A stretch of DNA of 64,000 nucleotides, from NCBI GenBank assembly GCA_900316385.1, contig ONCP01000008.1, forward strand, positions 1 through 64,000, written 5' to 3'. Shown here piece by piece: positions 20,015 through 28,477 of the stretch. The DNA is from an uncultured Eubacteriales bacterium. Lineage in GTDB: Bacteria > Bacillota > Clostridia > Oscillospirales > Acutalibacteraceae. The notes under the pieces are model-generated. The model was not told the origin of the DNA. It did not search any database and was given only the letters and a program-made list of their open reading frames with translations. Position 1 is the first letter of the stretch, and each line of letters opens with the position of its first letter. The position numbers and the translations under genes were made by a program.

Positions 20015-20025
20015 CAAGAATAATA

Positions 20026-20532
20026 CTATTTCAGTTTTTTGCCGCATTCGGTGCAGAAAACGCTGTCCTCAGCAACGGGAGCACCGCAGGCGGGACAAAC
20101 GTCCTGCTTCGGCTCGCTCGTGAGCTTTGTTCCGCATTCCTCACAGAATACAGCGCCGGCGCCGTTGATGTTGCCGCACTTGGGACAAACTCCCTCCTGC
20201 TTTTCCTGTTCCGGCTCGGCAGGCTTTTCCTCGACCTTAGGCTGCGGCTTGTTCAGCCTTACTCCGCAGTTTCCGCAGAACGAAAAGCCCTCGGGTACAG
20301 CGGCGCCGCAGGCGTGACACATTTCGCAGTTATTGATCTTCTCTATCTTCTCGTTTACGGAATCCATTTTACCGCAAAGCTCCTTTGCCTCAAAAAACTC
20401 CTCCGCGAGCTCGGCAGGCTCGCTGTCGTCCTTATGAAGCTCAAACCAGCTTTTTCCGATTCTCGTATACACATCGTTTAATTTGCCTTCTATGGTAAGA
20501 GAGGCTGACTTTAACTCATCCAAATAACCCAT
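20026..20532 (-). CDS. Zinc-ribbon protein with N-terminal helical region
   Basis: 168 residues from the ATG at 20532 (AGGAGACAGG just upstream). The N-terminal half (about 1-75) is helical and charged. The C-terminal half has three CxxC zinc ribbons: CHACGAAVPEGFSFCGNCG, CPKCGNINGAGAVFCEECG and CPACGAPVAEDSVFCTECG, joined by a Pro/Glu-rich linker. This architecture is common in Clostridia but has no established function. It is a single-gene unit. Confidence 0.7.
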   Translation of the reverse strand: MGYLDELKSASLTIEGKLNDVYTRIGKSWFELHKDDSEPAELAEEFFEAKELCGKMDSVNEKIEKINNCEMCHACGAAVPEGFSFCGNCGVRLNKPQPKVEEKPAEPEQEKQEGVCPKCGNINGAGAVFCEECGTKLTSEPKQDVCPACGAPVAEDSVFCTECGKKLK

Positions 20533-20601
20533 AACCTGTCTCCTTTCGGTTTGTAATATCAGTATATATCCGATCGAAGATAGTGTCAAGAACATATTAT
20601 G

Positions 20602-20628
20602 AAAAAAGACTCCGACAAAAGTCGGAGC
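20602..20628 (-). terminator. Terminator of the FN3 secreted protein gene
   Basis: Stem GGCTCCGAC / GTCGGAGTC with TTTT loop, then TTTTTTC on the minus strand. Confidence 0.9.
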
Positions 20629-20657
20629 CGAAATCGTTCGATAATTATAGATTATTA

Positions 20658-21875
20658 TTATTTAAGAGTATAGACATACATAACATCGATGCCGCCGGAT
20701 TTAAAGGTCTTTTTGCCAACCTTCTTGTTCGCCTGAACATAGAAGTAATACTTGGTGTTTGCTGTGAGAGCCTTTTTGCCGAACTTTGTGATGTTAACGG
20801 ATGTTCCCTTTGTAGTAGTTACCTTCTTGAAGCCTGTTTCCGAATTCTTGGAGATAAATACAGAGTAGTTTGTAGCGCCGTTGACCTTGTTCCAGGTAGC
20901 CTTGATGTTGTGCTTGCCCGATCTGCCCTGAGTCTTGGTGCCGTTGGCAAAGAAGGTGTAAGCGGACCACGGACCGAACTTAGTCTTTCCGTTGATCTCG
21001 GTGTAAGCTCTTACTCTGACCTTATAAAATTCGGTGCGCTTGATATTCTTCGCGTAGAAAGAGCTAGATGTGTTCTTAACGCCCTGAATCCTCTTGTTCT
21101 TTGAGTTGTAAACCTCAAAGTTATAACCTTTGGCAAAGGGAACGGTGTTGCAGGTTACGTTAGCCTCGTTAAGATATGTCCAGTTGTGTGTGATCTTGGG
21201 AGCGGACATCTTCTTGGGAACAAGAACAAGGTTGGACGAATAAAGATACGTGCTGTCATATCTGTAAGTGCTCTGCGCGGTATAACCGGGAACCTGCTTC
21301 ATAGCTCTTACATAGATATCGTAGTCTATCTTCTTTGTATTCTTGAGGTTCTTCAAAACAAACTTGTTAGAAGTTGTTGTGCCGAGAGAAACCTCTTTGT
21401 TGTTGACATACTTGAGGATCTTGTACTTTGTAGCGCCCGAGGACTTAGTCCATGAAAGGTTGAGAGAATTAGCGGAGCAGGCATACTCCTTAAGGTTTGT
21501 AACCTTTTCGGGAACAGTGCAGACCTTGATAGGCTCGCTGTACTTAAAATTCTTGCCGTTGTAGGAATCCGTGGAGCCTACGCGAACAAAGTACTCCTTA
21601 CCCGATGAAACGCCGTTGTAAATAGTAGCTGAATCGGAGGTGGTTGTGTATGTCATTGCGTCTACCCAGTTGGAGCCGTCGTTGCTGTACTGAACCTTGG
21701 AATAAACGCTGGCGCCGAGCGGATTTGTCCACTTGACCTCAAAAGAGGTTTTTGAAGCGTCTATCTGCTTAACCTCTGTGGGAGCGGTCAAAGCGGAAGC
21801 GGCAAATACCGAGGGTACAGCCATTACCAAAACAAGGAGCAATACCAACGCGGATACGGTTAATTTTTTTACCAT
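20658..21875 (-). CDS. Secreted protein with several fibronectin type III domains
   Basis: 405 residues from the ATG at 21875 (AAAGGATGG about eight bases upstream). A signal peptide (MVKKLTVSALVLLLVLVMAV, ending near VFAAS) is followed by about four FN3-like beta-sandwich segments. The first two begin PTEVKQIDASKTSFEVKW and TNLKEYACSANSLNLSW; later ones include KITHNWTYLNEANVTC and IKATWNKVNGATNYSV. There is no catalytic domain, dockerin or cell-wall sorting signal. A structural or surface adhesion role is inference only. Confidence 0.75.
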   Translation of the reverse strand: MVKKLTVSALVLLLVLVMAVPSVFAASALTAPTEVKQIDASKTSFEVKWTNPLGASVYSKVQYSNDGSNWVDAMTYTTTSDSATIYNGVSSGKEYFVRVGSTDSYNGKNFKYSEPIKVCTVPEKVTNLKEYACSANSLNLSWTKSSGATKYKILKYVNNKEVSLGTTTSNKFVLKNLKNTKKIDYDIYVRAMKQVPGYTAQSTYRYDSTYLYSSNLVLVPKKMSAPKITHNWTYLNEANVTCNTVPFAKGYNFEVYNSKNKRIQGVKNTSSSFYAKNIKRTEFYKVRVRAYTEINGKTKFGPWSAYTFFANGTKTQGRSGKHNIKATWNKVNGATNYSVFISKNSETGFKKVTTTKGTSVNITKFGKKALTANTKYYFYVQANKKVGKKTFKSGGIDVMYVYTLK

Positions 21876-22101
21876 TGTAATTACCATCCTTTGCAAAATG
21901 ATTTTCAATTTTCTTCTAAACCGCCGAGAACCTTTCCGGACTGATTAAATTATACTTCAATCCTGAAATAATAGCAATTGGTAGACTGACCAAAGAAAAA
22001 AATCTTTATAATTTTTATTTATTTAAAAATATAATCGGACTGATTTCATTAAAATATTTTGCACAAAAAATTTATTTTTACAACAAATTTTTGTTTATTA
22101 T

Positions 22102-22130
22102 TTGACATTTGCACCTAATAAAAGTATAAT
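22102..22130 (+). promoter_or_regulatory. rmlA-rmlB promoter
   Basis: TTGACA (22102-22107), 17-bp spacer, TATAAT (22125-22130). The region 21910-22100 is very AT-rich with nothing else recognised. Confidence 0.9.
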
Positions 22131-22181
22131 AGAAAAGACGTAATGTACGCTTTAACTATTTCAACTAAAAGAGGAAATAAT

Positions 22182-23057
22182 ATGAAGGGAATTATTCTTG
22201 CGGGAGGCTCGGGCACAAGGCTCTACCCTATGACCAAGGTAGTCTCCAAGCAGCTTATACCGATATACGATAAACCGATGATCTATTATCCGCTCTCGAT
22301 GCTTCTTCTGGCAGGCATAAGAGAAATACTCATCATAACTACGCCTAAGGACAAGCCGCTTTTTGAGGAGCTTCTCGGCGACGGAAGCGATCTCGGCATC
22401 AGCTTTACATACAAGATTCAGGACAAGCCGCGCGGACTCGCGGACGCCTTTATAATCGGCGAGGAATTCATCGGCAACGACAGCGTTTGTCTGATACTCG
22501 GCGACAATATCTTTTACGGTCAGACGATACCGAGCATTCTCGCCGACGCGACAAAAAAGAAAAGCGGCGCGACGATTTTCGGTTATCCCGTAAAGAACCC
22601 GAAGGAATTCGGCGTGGTTGAATTTGACAGCGACGGTAATGTTCTGAGCATTGAGGAAAAGCCCGACAAGCCTAAGTCAAAATACGCCGTTCCCGGACTT
22701 TATTTCTATGACAACCGCGTCGTAGAGATCGCCAAAAATATCAAGCCCTCGGCAAGAGGCGAGATCGAGATTACCGCTGTTAACAACGAGTATCTCAGGA
22801 TGGGAGAGCTCAGCGTCAGCCTGTTCAGCCGCGGAGTAGCGTGGTTTGACACAGGAACGCCCGTCGGACTTCTGAACGCGGCTCAATATGTTGAAACCAT
22901 ACAGTCCAGACAGGGACTTTATATGTCCTGTATTGAGGAAATCGCGTGGAGAAAGGGCTTTATCGACAGCGAAAAGCTCTATTCCCTCGGAAAGGCTCTT
23001 AAAAAGACCGAGTACGGAAAATATATTATGGAACTCGCGAAGGAGGCTGCGAAATGA
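22182..23057 (+). CDS. rmlA: Glucose-1-phosphate thymidylyltransferase
   Basis: First step of dTDP-sugar (rhamnose) synthesis: glucose-1-phosphate plus dTTP gives dTDP-glucose. 291 residues, with the nucleotidyltransferase signature [20 protein letters not shown] at the N-terminus and [20 protein letters not shown] in the middle. The start at 22182 has GAGG six bases upstream; the frame also extends 13 codons upstream without a ribosome site. It overlaps rmlB by four bases. rmlC and rmlD are not in this window. Confidence 0.93.
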   Translation: MKGIILAGGSGTRLYPMTKVVSKQLIPIYDKPMIYYPLSMLLLAGIREILIITTPKDKPLFEELLGDGSDLGISFTYKIQDKPRGLADAFIIGEEFIGNDSVCLILGDNIFYGQTIPSILADATKKKSGATIFGYPVKNPKEFGVVEFDSDGNVLSIEEKPDKPKSKYAVPGLYFYDNRVVEIAKNIKPSARGEIEITAVNNEYLRMGELSVSLFSRGVAWFDTGTPVGLLNAAQYVETIQSRQGLYMSCIEEIAWRKGFIDSEKLYSLGKALKKTEYGKYIMELAKEAAK

Positions 23058-24073
23058 CGATCCTGGTAACGGGCGGAGCGGGCTTTATCGGCTCCAACTT
23101 CGTTTATTATATGCTGTCAAAGCACCCCGACGATAAAATCCTCTGTGTTGACAAGCTCACCTACGCGGGAAACCTCGAAACGCTTGACGACGCGATGAAG
23201 AATGATAATTTCAGATTCTTCAAGACCGACATCTGCGACCGAGAAGGCATTTACTCGATCTTTAAGGATGAGAAGCCCGATATCGTTGTGAATTTCGCGG
23301 CGGAAAGCCACGTTGACCGCTCTATCGATAATCCCGAGATTTTCCTCCAAACCAATATCCTCGGCACTCAGGTGCTTATGGACGCTTGCAGAAAGTACGG
23401 GATCACGCGTTTTCATCAGGTGAGCACCGACGAGGTATACGGCGATTTGCCGCTTGACCGTCCCGACCTGTTCTTCACCGAGGAAACTCCCATACACACA
23501 AGCTCTCCTTACAGTTCCTCTAAGGCAGGAGCCGATCTGCTGGTGCTGGCGTATCACAGAACCTACGGACTGCCTGTAACAATCAGCCGCTGCTCGAACA
23601 ATTACGGTCCTTACCACTTTCCCGAAAAGCTGATCCCGCTTATGATTGCGAACGCTCTCAACGATAAGCCTCTCCCCGTCTACGGCAAGGGCGAAAACGT
23701 CAGGGACTGGCTCTATGTTGAGGATCACTGCAAGGCTATCGATCTCATAATCCGCAACGGCAAAGTCGGAGAGGTATATAACGTAGGCGGTCACAACGAG
23801 ATGAAGAACATCGATATAGTGAAGCTCATTTGCCGAAAGCTCGGCAAGCCCGAGAGCCTTATCACCTATGTCACGGATCGAAAGGGTCACGACCTGCGCT
23901 ACGCGATCGACCCTGCAAAGATCCATAACGAGCTAGGCTGGGAGCCGGAAACCAAGTTTGCCGACGGTATTAACAAAACTATCGACTGGTACCTGACACA
24001 CAGACAGTGGTGGGAAAATATTATTTCTGGAGAATATCAAAGCTATTACGAAAAAATGTACGGAAACAGATAA
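23054..24073 (+). CDS. rmlB: dTDP-glucose 4,6-dehydratase
   Basis: Converts dTDP-glucose to dTDP-4-keto-6-deoxyglucose. 339 residues of the extended SDR type, with the NAD-binding [10 protein letters not shown] (7-16), STDEVYGDL and the catalytic YSSSKAGAD (Tyr-x3-Lys). The ATG overlaps the rmlA stop by four bases, so translation is coupled. The product probably feeds cell-wall polysaccharide synthesis. Confidence 0.95.
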   Translation: MTILVTGGAGFIGSNFVYYMLSKHPDDKILCVDKLTYAGNLETLDDAMKNDNFRFFKTDICDREGIYSIFKDEKPDIVVNFAAESHVDRSIDNPEIFLQTNILGTQVLMDACRKYGITRFHQVSTDEVYGDLPLDRPDLFFTEETPIHTSSPYSSSKAGADLLVLAYHRTYGLPVTISRCSNNYGPYHFPEKLIPLMIANALNDKPLPVYGKGENVRDWLYVEDHCKAIDLIIRNGKVGEVYNVGGHNEMKNIDIVKLICRKLGKPESLITYVTDRKGHDLRYAIDPAKIHNELGWEPETKFADGINKTIDWYLTHRQWWENIISGEYQSYYEKMYGNR

Positions 24074-24093
24074 TTTAATTTTTTTCGGAGAAT

Positions 24094-24798
24094 GTGATGG
24101 AAAGAGAATACAAGGGAAACGGAGTAGTAGGTCATATCGGCGTCGGAAAAGCGAAGCTTGTTGACTGCTCGTGCCCTAAATACGAAATCAGATTCATAAA
24201 TGAAATCGAAGAGAGAGACAGAGAACTCGGCAGATTTGTGCGCAAGCTGAAACAATACTGCGACAACACACGCGTTCAGATAGAACACGTCAAAAACACT
24301 ATCGGAAAACGCGAGGCGGAAATTCTCGGCAGTCACATCAAGATGACTCACGATCTGGCGCTCCAGTACAGCCTTTTGCGCAAAATCAGCGACGGTATCT
24401 GCGCCGAGCAGGCTACCACCGAGATCTGCGACGAATACATTGAACGTTTTCTGAGCGCCGACGAGGACTTTGTGCGCCAGCTCGCCACCGACGTCAGGGA
24501 TTTCAAAACCTGCATGATCAACCTTTTGCTTAACCAAAATGACGTTGAGGTTGAGCATTTTGAAACGGACACCGTAGTCATAGCCAAGGAGCTTACCCCC
24601 TCGGTCGTCGCCAGACTTGACCGAGAACACACCAAAGGCATCGTCACGGAGATCGGCAGCAAAAACAGCCACGGAGCAGCTCTGGCAAAGGCGATGAAAA
24701 CCCCCTCTGTCACAGGCATAGTTGACATAGACAAGCTTATCAAGGAAAACGAAATCGTCACAGTCAACGGCAAAAAAGGAATAGTAACCGTTAATTGA
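24094..24798 (+). CDS. Stand-alone PTS enzyme I-like N-terminal domain protein
   Basis: 234 residues that align with only the N-terminal part of enzyme I / PEP-utilising enzymes. There is a helical HPr-binding-like subdomain (SHIKMTHDLALQ corresponds to the EI EAHLMML region) and the swivelling phosphohistidine domain with VVIAKELTPS and GSKNSHGAALAKAM, where His193 matches the phosphorylated histidine. The PEP-binding TIM barrel is absent, and a terminator follows at once, so this is not an edge effect. It could be a degenerate or regulatory phosphocarrier. It follows rmlB by 20 bases. Confidence 0.7.
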   Translation: MMEREYKGNGVVGHIGVGKAKLVDCSCPKYEIRFINEIEERDRELGRFVRKLKQYCDNTRVQIEHVKNTIGKREAEILGSHIKMTHDLALQYSLLRKISDGICAEQATTEICDEYIERFLSADEDFVRQLATDVRDFKTCMINLLLNQNDVEVEHFETDTVVIAKELTPSVVARLDREHTKGIVTEIGSKNSHGAALAKAMKTPSVTGIVDIDKLIKENEIVTVNGKKGIVTVN

Positions 24799-24810
24799 TC
24801 CTTCGGGAAA

Positions 24811-24848
24811 CAAAAACGGGGTTGTCGCTTTTGCGACAACCCCGTTTC
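24811..24848. terminator. Bidirectional terminator between the EI-like gene and mscL
   Basis: Perfect stem AAACGGGGTTGTCGC with TTTT loop, A-run before and T-run after. It serves the converging genes on both sides. Confidence 0.85.
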
Positions 24849-24860
24849 AGTTGTTTTGCG

Positions 24861-25277
24861 TTATTCTTCCTCGTCGAGGACAGATGTACAATGAGGACAT
24901 CTGGTCGCTTCGATAGCGATCTCGCTCTTACAGAAGGGACACTCCTTGGTGGTGGGTTCCTCTTCCTCTTCCTTTTTCTTGCCGATAGACATAGCCTTGT
25001 TAACAAGCTTAACAAGCAGGAAGATGATCAGAGCCATGATAATGAAGTTGATGATCGCGGTGATAAACTTACCGTAGCTGAATGTTACGCCGAGCACCTC
25101 CGCCTTGAGGTTGTCGAAGTTCATACCTCCGAACAAGCCGAGAAGCGGTGAGATGAGATCGTCGCACAAGGAGCTGACGATAGCCTGAAACGCGCCGCCG
25201 ATGATGACCGCAACGGCGAGATCCATAACGTTACCGCGCATAATAAACTCCTTAAACTCTCCGAAAAACTTTTTCAT
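24861..25277 (-). CDS. mscL: Large-conductance mechanosensitive channel with C-terminal zinc ribbon
   Basis: Opens under membrane tension to release solutes on osmotic down-shock. 138 residues: the N-terminal helix and TM1 ([20 protein letters not shown]), a periplasmic loop with [11 protein letters not shown]2 near residues 68-90, then a Lys/Glu-rich cytoplasmic stretch. The C-terminus carries [18 protein letters not shown], a CxxC-CxxC zinc ribbon not found in classic MscL. AGGAGG precedes the ATG. Confidence 0.9.
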   Translation of the reverse strand: MKKFFGEFKEFIMRGNVMDLAVAVIIGGAFQAIVSSLCDDLISPLLGLFGGMNFDNLKAEVLGVTFSYGKFITAIINFIIMALIIFLLVKLVNKAMSIGKKKEEEEEPTTKECPFCKSEIAIEATRCPHCTSVLDEEE

Positions 25278-25316
25278 TTTTGTACCTCCTTTTTTTATAA
25301 ATAAAAAATAATTCGC

Positions 25317-26552
25317 TTACTTTAATACAGCCTTGTGATAAACCTTTTTACCCTTTTTGATTACCACATAACCGTTTTCGCCGAACGCTTCCGCCGTCAC
25401 CTTGAAATTGGGATCGGAAACCTTTTCCCCGTCGAGCGATACGCCGCCCTGCTCGATCAGACGTCTGCCTTCCTTGCGCGAAGGGATCAGTGCGCACTTT
25501 GTGAGAAGATCGAGGATCGAGAAGCTTTCGGTGAGATCATCCGCGGAAAGCTCGGTAGAGGGCATATTTTCCGTATCGGTACCGCTGCCGAAGATCGCTC
25601 TTGCGGCCTGCTGTGCTTTTTGAGCCTCTTCCTCGCCGTGTACGAGCTTTGTGAGCTCAAACGCGAGTATCTCCTTCGCGGTGTTGAGCTGAGCGCCCTC
25701 CCATGAATCCATCTTGTCGATCTCCTCAAGCGGAAGGAAGGTCAGCATACGGATACACTTGAGCACATCGGCGTCCGCAACATTGCGCCAGTACTGATAA
25801 AACTCGTAAGGGCTCGTCTTTTCGGGATCAAGCCAAACGGCTCCGCTCTGGGTTTTGCCCATCTTCTTGCCCTCGGAGTTGAGGAGCAAAGTAATGGTCA
25901 TCGCGTACGCGTCCTTGCCGAGCTTGCGGCGGATAAGCTCAGTACCCCCGAGCATATTGCTCCACTGGTCGTCGCCGCCGAACTCCATATTACAGCCGTA
26001 ATCCTGATACAGCTTGTAGAAGTCGTAGCTCTGCATAATCATATAGTTGAACTCAAGGAAGCTGAGTCCCTTTTCCATCCTCTGCTTGTAGCACTCGGCT
26101 GTCAGCATACGGTTAACGCTGAAGCACGCGCCGACCTCTCTGAGAAGCTCGATGTAATTAAGATCAAGCAGCCAATCGGCGTTATTGACCATAATGGCTT
26201 TTCCGTCGGAAAAGTCGATAAACTTGCTCATCTGCTTCTTAAAGCACTCGCAGTTGTGCTGGATCTGCTCGGGGGTCATCATCGAGCGCATATCGGTACG
26301 ACCCGAGGGGTCGCCGATGTAACCCGTACCGCCGCCGACGAGGGCGATCGGCTTGTTGCCCGCCATTTGCAGACGCTTCATAAGGCAAAGCGCCATAAAG
26401 TGACCGACATGCAGACTGTCCGCAGTCGGGTCAAAGCCTATGTAAAAAGTTGCCTTTCCGTTATTCACAAGCTCGCGTATCTCTTCCTCATCTGTCACCT
26501 GAGCGATAAGGCCGCGCGCCTTTAATTCTTCATATACTCCTATCGGTCTCAC
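25317..26552 (-). CDS. tyrS: Tyrosine--tRNA ligase
   Basis: Class I synthetase of 411 residues. It has the HIGH-type motif HVGH after [11 protein letters not shown], the KMSKS-type KMGKT, and a C-terminal S4 RNA-binding domain ([18 protein letters not shown]). The annotated start is GTG at 26552, but the likely ribosome site GAGG overlaps it, so the true initiation codon is uncertain. No T-box is seen; the gene lies 47 bases after the ygiQ frame. Downstream lies mscL on the same strand. Confidence 0.93.
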   Translation of the reverse strand: MRPIGVYEELKARGLIAQVTDEEEIRELVNNGKATFYIGFDPTADSLHVGHFMALCLMKRLQMAGNKPIALVGGGTGYIGDPSGRTDMRSMMTPEQIQHNCECFKKQMSKFIDFSDGKAIMVNNADWLLDLNYIELLREVGACFSVNRMLTAECYKQRMEKGLSFLEFNYMIMQSYDFYKLYQDYGCNMEFGGDDQWSNMLGGTELIRRKLGKDAYAMTITLLLNSEGKKMGKTQSGAVWLDPEKTSPYEFYQYWRNVADADVLKCIRMLTFLPLEEIDKMDSWEGAQLNTAKEILAFELTKLVHGEEEAQKAQQAARAIFGSGTDTENMPSTELSADDLTESFSILDLLTKCALIPSRKEGRRLIEQGGVSLDGEKVSDPNFKVTAEAFGENGYVVIKKGKKVYHKAVLK

Positions 26553-26599
26553 CTCTTGTTTAGTTTACTAAAATATTATACGATTTTAGACAATATAAG

Positions 26600-28473
26600 T
26601 CAAGTTTTTTTGAAATTCCGTTTGCCTCTCTTTTTATCCGCTCCGCGTTTTTGCCGAGCGGTGTTTTTCGTCTGAGACGCGGTTTTCGGAGCGGTAATAA
26701 GACAGTTCTTTGTACTGCCGACCAGGTCAAGCCTTCCCGCCCGTTTGAGAGCCTTATAAACGATCTCGCGGTTTTTGGGGATAAAGTACTGCATCAACGC
26801 TCTCTGCATGGCCTTTTCCTCGGGAGCTTTCGGAACATAAACCTCCTTGAGCGTATACGGATCAAGCCCTGTGTAGAACATCGCTGTCGAGATCGTCCCC
26901 GGCGTCGGATAGAAATCCTGAACCTGCTCGGGGTGTATCTTCTCGCGCTTGAGGAAAACAGCAAGCTCCACAGCCTCCTTGAGAGTACAACCCGGGTGGG
27001 AGCTCATCAGGTAGGGAACGATGTACTGCTCCTTCCCTATCTGCTTTGTCGCGCGGTAAAATTTTTCGGAAAACCTTTTATACGCCTCTATATGCGGCTT
27101 TCCCATTCTGTCAAGCACAACCTGCGAGCAATGCTCTGGAGCGACCCTGAGCTGACCGCTGACGTGATAACGCACAAGCTCGTCCAAAAACTCGTCGGAT
27201 TTATCCGCCAGAAAATAATCATAACGGATGCCGCTTCTGACAAACACTCGCTTGATCCCGTCGATTTTTCTCAGCTTTCTTAAAAGCTCTATATAGTCGG
27301 TGTGGTCGGCGATAAGGTTTTCGCAAGGCTTGGGAGCAAGACATTTTCTGTTTTTGCACAGCCCGTGCTCCTTCTGAAACTCGCAAGAGGGCAGTCGAAA
27401 ATTAGCCGTCGGTCCGCCGACATCGCTGATATAGCCCTTGAATCTGGGATTTTTCAAAATGATCTCGCCTCGTCCAGAACGCTCCGCTCGCTTCTTACGG
27501 TTACCGCTCTGCCCTGATGAAACGCCAGTGAGCAAAAATTACACGCGCCGAAGCAGCCGCGGTTGTGAGTGATCGAAAACTCGACCTCGGCTATCCCCGG
27601 AACCCCTCCGAGCTCCTCGTAGCATTCGGGATAATAACGCTCGTAAGGCAGAGAATACACCCAATCAAGCTGCTCGGTGTTGAGCGGAGGCATCGGCGGA
27701 TTCTGGATCAGCAGATACTTTCCGTGACGCTGGATCATTTTTCTGCCGCGCACCGCGTCAGCTTCCTCAAGCTCCTTTCTTGCGGCAATCGCATAGTCGC
27801 GCTTGCTCTCGCAAACGCGCTCGTACGACGGAAGATCGACGGCCGACTGGGGAGCATAATTCTTTGTGGGAATTTTATAACAGATCCCTCGTATATCGTA
27901 AAGCGCCTCAAGCGGCAGTCCCCTGTCAAGTCTTTCGGCGATCTCGATCGTCTGGAGCTCGCCCATACCGTAGGAAATAATATCGGCATTGCTGTCGAAC
28001 AGCACGGACGGCATAACCTTGTCCGCCCAGTAATCGTAATGCGCGAAGCGTCTCAGCGACGCTTCGAGTCCGCCGATGATCACGGGACAATCGGGATAGA
28101 TCCTCTTAACGATATTGCTGTAAACCGTAACCGCGCGGTCGGGACGTTTCCCCGACCTGCCTCCCGCGGTGTACGCGTCGTCGCTTCGCCTGCGCTTCGC
28201 GACAGTGTAATGGGCAACCATTGAATCAATATTGCCCGCAGAAATAAAAAAGCCCAGACGAGGGCGTCCGAACCGCTTAAAATCGCGGTCGGACCTCCAG
28301 TCGGGCTGAGAGAGAACGGCTACCCGAAAGCCCTTTGCCTCCAAAACGCGGGTTATTATAGCCGCGCCGAAGGACGGGTGGTCAACGTAGGCGTCGCCCG
28401 AAATATAGACGAAATCAACGCTGTCCCACCCTCGGGACTTTACCTCTGCAGTTGTCATGGGTAAAAAAGCCAT
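26600..28473 (-). pseudogene. ygiQ: YgiQ-family radical SAM protein, split by a frameshift
   Basis: Two overlapping frames together make one YgiQ-type protein of about 624 residues. The upstream part (28473 to about 27455) has the N-terminal domain and the radical SAM cluster RGCFGACNFC, and ends VLDEARSF-stop. The downstream part continues with EIILKNPRFKGYISDVGG in the next frame. At about 27462-27470 the DNA reads GAGGCGAGATC; one missing base within it would restore VLDEAEIILK. This may be a true inactivating mutation or a sequencing error. The C-terminus is Lys/Arg-rich. It is co-directional with ftsK, 5 bases upstream, and tyrS. Confidence 0.85.
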
Positions 28474-28477
28474 TCCT

